64,000 nucleotides of DNA from CAZSBG01 sp964605145. GTDB taxonomy: Bacteria > Zhuqueibacterota > Zhuqueibacteria > Thermofontimicrobiales > Thermofontimicrobiaceae. The notes under the pieces were generated by a model. It was not told the origin of the DNA. It made no database searches and saw nothing but the letters and a program-made list of their open reading frames with translations. Positions 61,492 through 64,000 of this stretch are shown piece by piece. The DNA is taken from the NCBI GenBank assembly GCA_964605145.1, contig CAZSBG010000007.1, positions 36,391 to 100,390 on the forward strand. The letters run 5' to 3'. Within the stretch, counting starts at the first letter, position 1, and each line of letters starts with the position of its first letter. A program made the position numbers and the translations under genes.

Positions 61492-62514
61492 TCACTTATT
61501 TTCTGATGTCTCGGAGTGAGTCTGTTTTCGATAATCAGCCAGAGCTTTTTCCACATCTTCAACAAGCTGCATGGTATAAAGCTCTCCGGCCAGAAGCCGT
61601 CTTGCTTCTTTACCTTTCTCATAAAAGAATTTCATCTCATCCGCCGGAGGCGGGGGCACCATTTGAATTCCGTTCTCCTTAAGCGTTTCAATGGATTCGA
61701 TATTTTCCTTCCGGCTCAATTCCATCAGCTTTTTAAAATATTTCTGAGACGTTTCTTTCAGAATAGCCTGATATGTGTCCGGCATTTTATCGAACATTCG
61801 CTTGGAAATTAACACTGCGCCGGAAGAGTTGGTGAGCGGCACTTCCATCATGTATTTCACTTCGGTGAACCATTGCAGCGCAATCATGGCCATAGGTGAA
61901 ATATACACGCCATCCACCATTTTGGTTTGCAGCGCCATCATCACATCGATCACCGAAAGCGGAATGGGATTCACTCCCAACGCTTTAAACGTGGCTTCGG
62001 CGACCGGATCCCCCTCCCACATCCACATTTTTACATTTTTCATATCTTCCAATGTATGCACCGGCGTGTTGGTGAAAATATACACAAATCCAACATCTGC
62101 CCAGCCCAATAAAATGTAACCATTTTCCTCGAATCCGGCTGCAAATTTGTCATAAAATTTATTGGTAATGTAATCGACCTCGTCGTAATTGCGTCCTAAA
62201 AACGGAGAGTCCAGGATTCTCACTTCCGGGTAAATTTCGCCCAAACCAACGCCGGTGAATCCTGCGCTGTGCAACTGCCCTAACCTGATTTTCCGCAGCA
62301 CATCCTTTTCATCACCGGCCACGCCGCCCGGGTAAAACCTGAATCCGACTTCGCCCTTGGTTTTCTCGCGCATGGTCTCGTCCAGTTCGCGCATCACTTT
62401 CATCCAGGTTGAACCATCCGGGGCGAGACTGGCGAATTTGATTTTATATTTTTGCGCATGGGCAAAAGATACGGTTAAAGATATTATCAACAAAATCAAC
62501 ACTATTTTTTTCAT
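61492..62514 (-). CDS. dctP: TRAP transporter substrate-binding protein
   Basis: A 340-residue periplasmic solute receptor of the DctP family. Signal peptide (IVLILLIISLTVSFAHA), then IKFASLAPDGSTWM at the mature N-terminus, GGVAGDEKDVLRKIRLGQLHSAG near residue 72, and a MWMWEGDPVAEATFKALGVNPIPL segment near residue 160 that contributes to ligand binding. The ATG at 62514 follows GGAG. Family members bind C4-dicarboxylates, sugar acids or related organic anions; the ligand here is unknown. Confidence 0.94.
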   Translation of the reverse strand: MKKIVLILLIISLTVSFAHAQKYKIKFASLAPDGSTWMKVMRELDETMREKTKGEVGFRFYPGGVAGDEKDVLRKIRLGQLHSAGFTGVGLGEIYPEVRILDSPFLGRNYDEVDYITNKFYDKFAAGFEENGYILLGWADVGFVYIFTNTPVHTLEDMKNVKMWMWEGDPVAEATFKALGVNPIPLSVIDVMMALQTKMVDGVYISPMAMIALQWFTEVKYMMEVPLTNSSGAVLISKRMFDKMPDTYQAILKETSQKYFKKLMELSRKENIESIETLKENGIQMVPPPPADEMKFFYEKGKEARRLLAGELYTMQLVEDVEKALADYRKQTHSETSENK

Positions 62515-62554
62515 GTGATGCTCCAATTTCCAGTTCATATTTTCAAAATATTTT

Positions 62555-63454
62555 TCAAACTTTTTTCCTCTCCTCCAATTCCTCCAATGATTTAGGCCAG
62601 TCCTTTTTCAGCAATCGCGACAGCGAGCGGTCTGCCAAAAGTTTGCCGCTGGTCTGGCATGCTGGACAATAATTGGTTTCGTTGGCAGCATAGCGAATTC
62701 GCTGCACGGTTGTGCCGCAATCCGGGCAGGGTTTGCCATAGCGGCCGTGCACTTTCATCTCATTTCGGAACGCGGTGACTTTTTTGGGGAATCCATCGCC
62801 GGCCTCTACGCGCAACCTGTCCGTCCATTCCAGCAGTGTGTCTTTGATTGCCGTGTGTAATTGCCCGATTTGTTCATCCGTCATTTTTTCGGTGAGCTGA
62901 ATGGGCGACAGTCTCGCGCGGTGAAGAATTTCATCGGAATAGGCATTGCCAATGCCGCTGAACAGCCTCGGATCGGTGAGCGAGCGTTTGAGCGTGTGAT
63001 TCTCGCTTTGCAGTCGCGTTTTGAATTGCTCAAAACTGGACTCGAAAATTTCCAGCCCGCCGCGGCAGAATGCATCCACGTTGAACCTGTTTTTCACGAA
63101 ATAGAGCGAAGCCCGCTTTTTGGTTCCGGCTTCGGTGATGAGCAAGGAGCCGTCGGGAAAGTCCAGCGCAGCAAGGCCAATTTTTCCGGGGATTTTCTGC
63201 CCGGCATCGCCCCATTTTAATCGGCCGGCAATCATCAAATGTAGCACCAAAAATCGCTCGTCATTGAAAACGAAAACGATGCGCTTGCCTAACCGTTCAA
63301 TGCCCTGCAGCACAGCGCCTTTCAGCGAATCGATAGGCGGATCGAATGTGCGCAGGAAAAACGGGCTGGCCAGGCGGATGTCCTGCAATGGCTGTCCCAC
63401 AACAAACGCGTGCATTCGCTCGATGTAAATTGTTATGTCTGGGTATTCGGGCAA
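62555..63454 (-). CDS. mutM: Formamidopyrimidine-DNA glycosylase family protein
   Basis: A 299-residue base-excision repair enzyme of the Fpg/Nei family. The N-terminus reads MPEYPD where family members have MPELPE; Pro2 and Glu3, the catalytic pair, are kept. Features follow in order: GKRIVFVF, LHLMIAGRL, the helix-two-turn-helix near residue 165 (SGIGNAYSDEILH) and a C-terminal CPDCG...YCPACQ zinc finger. Start is TTG at 63454 with AGAGGAG seven bases upstream; the mature Pro is exposed after Met removal. It could be Fpg or an Nei-like variant. Confidence 0.9.
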   Translation of the reverse strand: MPEYPDITIYIERMHAFVVGQPLQDIRLASPFFLRTFDPPIDSLKGAVLQGIERLGKRIVFVFNDERFLVLHLMIAGRLKWGDAGQKIPGKIGLAALDFPDGSLLITEAGTKKRASLYFVKNRFNVDAFCRGGLEIFESSFEQFKTRLQSENHTLKRSLTDPRLFSGIGNAYSDEILHRARLSPIQLTEKMTDEQIGQLHTAIKDTLLEWTDRLRVEAGDGFPKKVTAFRNEMKVHGRYGKPCPDCGTTVQRIRYAANETNYCPACQTSGKLLADRSLSRLLKKDWPKSLEELEERKKV

Positions 63455-63511
63455 GCAGGGCTCCTCTGGTGTGTTTGCTTATGAATATTTTGTAGATTCT
63501 ACCCATATCCC

Positions 63512-63613
63512 ATCCCTACGGGATTTGCCATTGTTGTAAATAGTATAAACCGCGTAGCGGTGAAATATTGGTAGTAAATTTTTCACCCAATTTCTCAAAC
63601 CACGTAGTGGTTT
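63512..63613. repeat. Cluster of REP-like hairpins
   Basis: Three short palindromes in 100 bp: ATCCC-TAC-GGGAT (63512-63524), ACCGC-GTA-GCGGT (63549-63561) and AAACCAC-GTA-GTGGTTT (63597-63613). The last two share the GTA loop and a following (G/T)(A/T)AATATT, while the stems differ with compensating changes. This is typical of REP-type intergenic repeats. Confidence 0.7.
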
Positions 63614-63888
63614 AATATTTGAACCCTCATATTTTTATTGGTGCGTTCTGCATTTCGAAATTTGTCACTCACACGAAACAATGTGAATTCTATTTTTTTC
63701 GTGACTATTCAGCTTTATGAAAAATGCCACCGAGACACAGGGCTCAGAGATATTCTCATAAATAATTTTCGGAAAGTGTGTCTCATAATGTGATTGAAAA
63801 ATATTCATTAATTATTTGGAAACAGAATAACAAAGTACAATACCTGTTCTTCGCATAAATATAAATTAGTCTTTAGTGTATGTAACTT

Positions 63889-64000
63889 TAACCTGAATTA
63901 TTCACAAATTTCAAACAATAGATATTTAACTTAATGTTATCAATTAAATTAATCAGATATATGAAATTTAACAAAGTTAGATATACTGAATTCGGAATGA
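63889..64000. repeat. Dispersed inverted-repeat element, family B, copy 3 (partial, inverted)
   Basis: The first 112 bp of a copy in reverse orientation, starting TAACCTGAATTATTCA and running to the window end. Its complement follows copy 1 (15747..15914) closely through the AT-rich core and the stretch TCCGAATTC. The other terminal repeat lies outside the window. Confidence 0.8.

Noticed and set aside
1..64000. tRNA, rRNA, CRISPR arrays, prophage genes
   Set aside because: No sequence with the relevant conserved features was seen on either strand; detection by eye could miss a divergent tRNA.

Overview
The window is about 64 kb of bacterial chromosome at moderate GC, with long AT-rich intergenic gaps. 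A C-terminal sorting domain of the 'NYPNPFNPTT' type (35473..37848), beta-helix and carboxypeptidase-regulatory-like surface proteins, pilin-like proteins cleaved at Gly-Gln, and many PAS/receiver hybrid kinases point to the FCB superphylum, perhaps near Calditrichota/KSB1-like lineages. That placement is inference: there is no rRNA or tRNA gene in the window to test it.

Layout. 1-5 kb: truncated enolase, a large unknown acidic protein, and a fused Vte5-like/Vte6-like (DUF92) isoprenoid-alcohol kinase, all on the minus strand. 5.1-5.5 kb: an AT-rich gap with a cluster of DnaA boxes, followed by a 222-bp inverted-repeat element. 6-12 kb: a receiver-PATAN protein with no phospho-acceptor Asp, a pilin-like protein behind a sigma-54 promoter, an NtrC-like regulator without GAFTGA, a GspE/PilB-like ATPase that has lost catalytic motifs, a prepilin peptidase and a MerR regulator. 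13-19 kb: PAP2 phosphatase, beta-helix protein, small Cys-rich protein, zinc amidase, YARHG protein and a coiled-coil protein. 20-22 kb: a sugar kinase / RapZ-C / nucleotidyltransferase operon that looks like amino-sugar recycling. 22-31 kb: octaheme cytochrome c, a broken Fe-S protein gene, a sensor kinase and an intact NtrC-type regulator separated by purC, then a DUF4405 membrane protein with two exported proteins. 31-35 kb: sulfate activation (cysC, sat) and an SLC13 permease.

35-46 kb: a sorted surface protein behind a near-perfect sigma-54 promoter, then five consecutive signalling genes (triple-receiver hybrid kinase, REC-kinase, REC-PAS-kinase, REC-PAS, Rcp1-like REC) that appear to have grown by duplication and truncation. 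46-59 kb: a minus-strand type IV pilus/type II secretion-like operon: pilin, PilC, PilB, three pilin-like or PilX-like proteins, PilT, a PilM-PilN fusion, a PilO-PilP fusion, a short secretin and an Ig-like lipoprotein. 59-63 kb: a 29-residue Trp-rich small ORF with an ideal Shine-Dalgarno sequence, a DctMQP TRAP transporter and a formamidopyrimidine-DNA glycosylase. The right edge holds REP-like hairpins and part of a dispersed inverted-repeat element.

The most unusual content is the pilus-like machine with fused alignment-complex proteins and G|Q pilins. It is accompanied 40 kb away by a prepilin peptidase, a sigma-54-linked pilin-like gene and a degenerate ATPase/regulator pair. Also notable are two families of non-autonomous inverted-repeat elements (two and three copies) and a possible replication origin.
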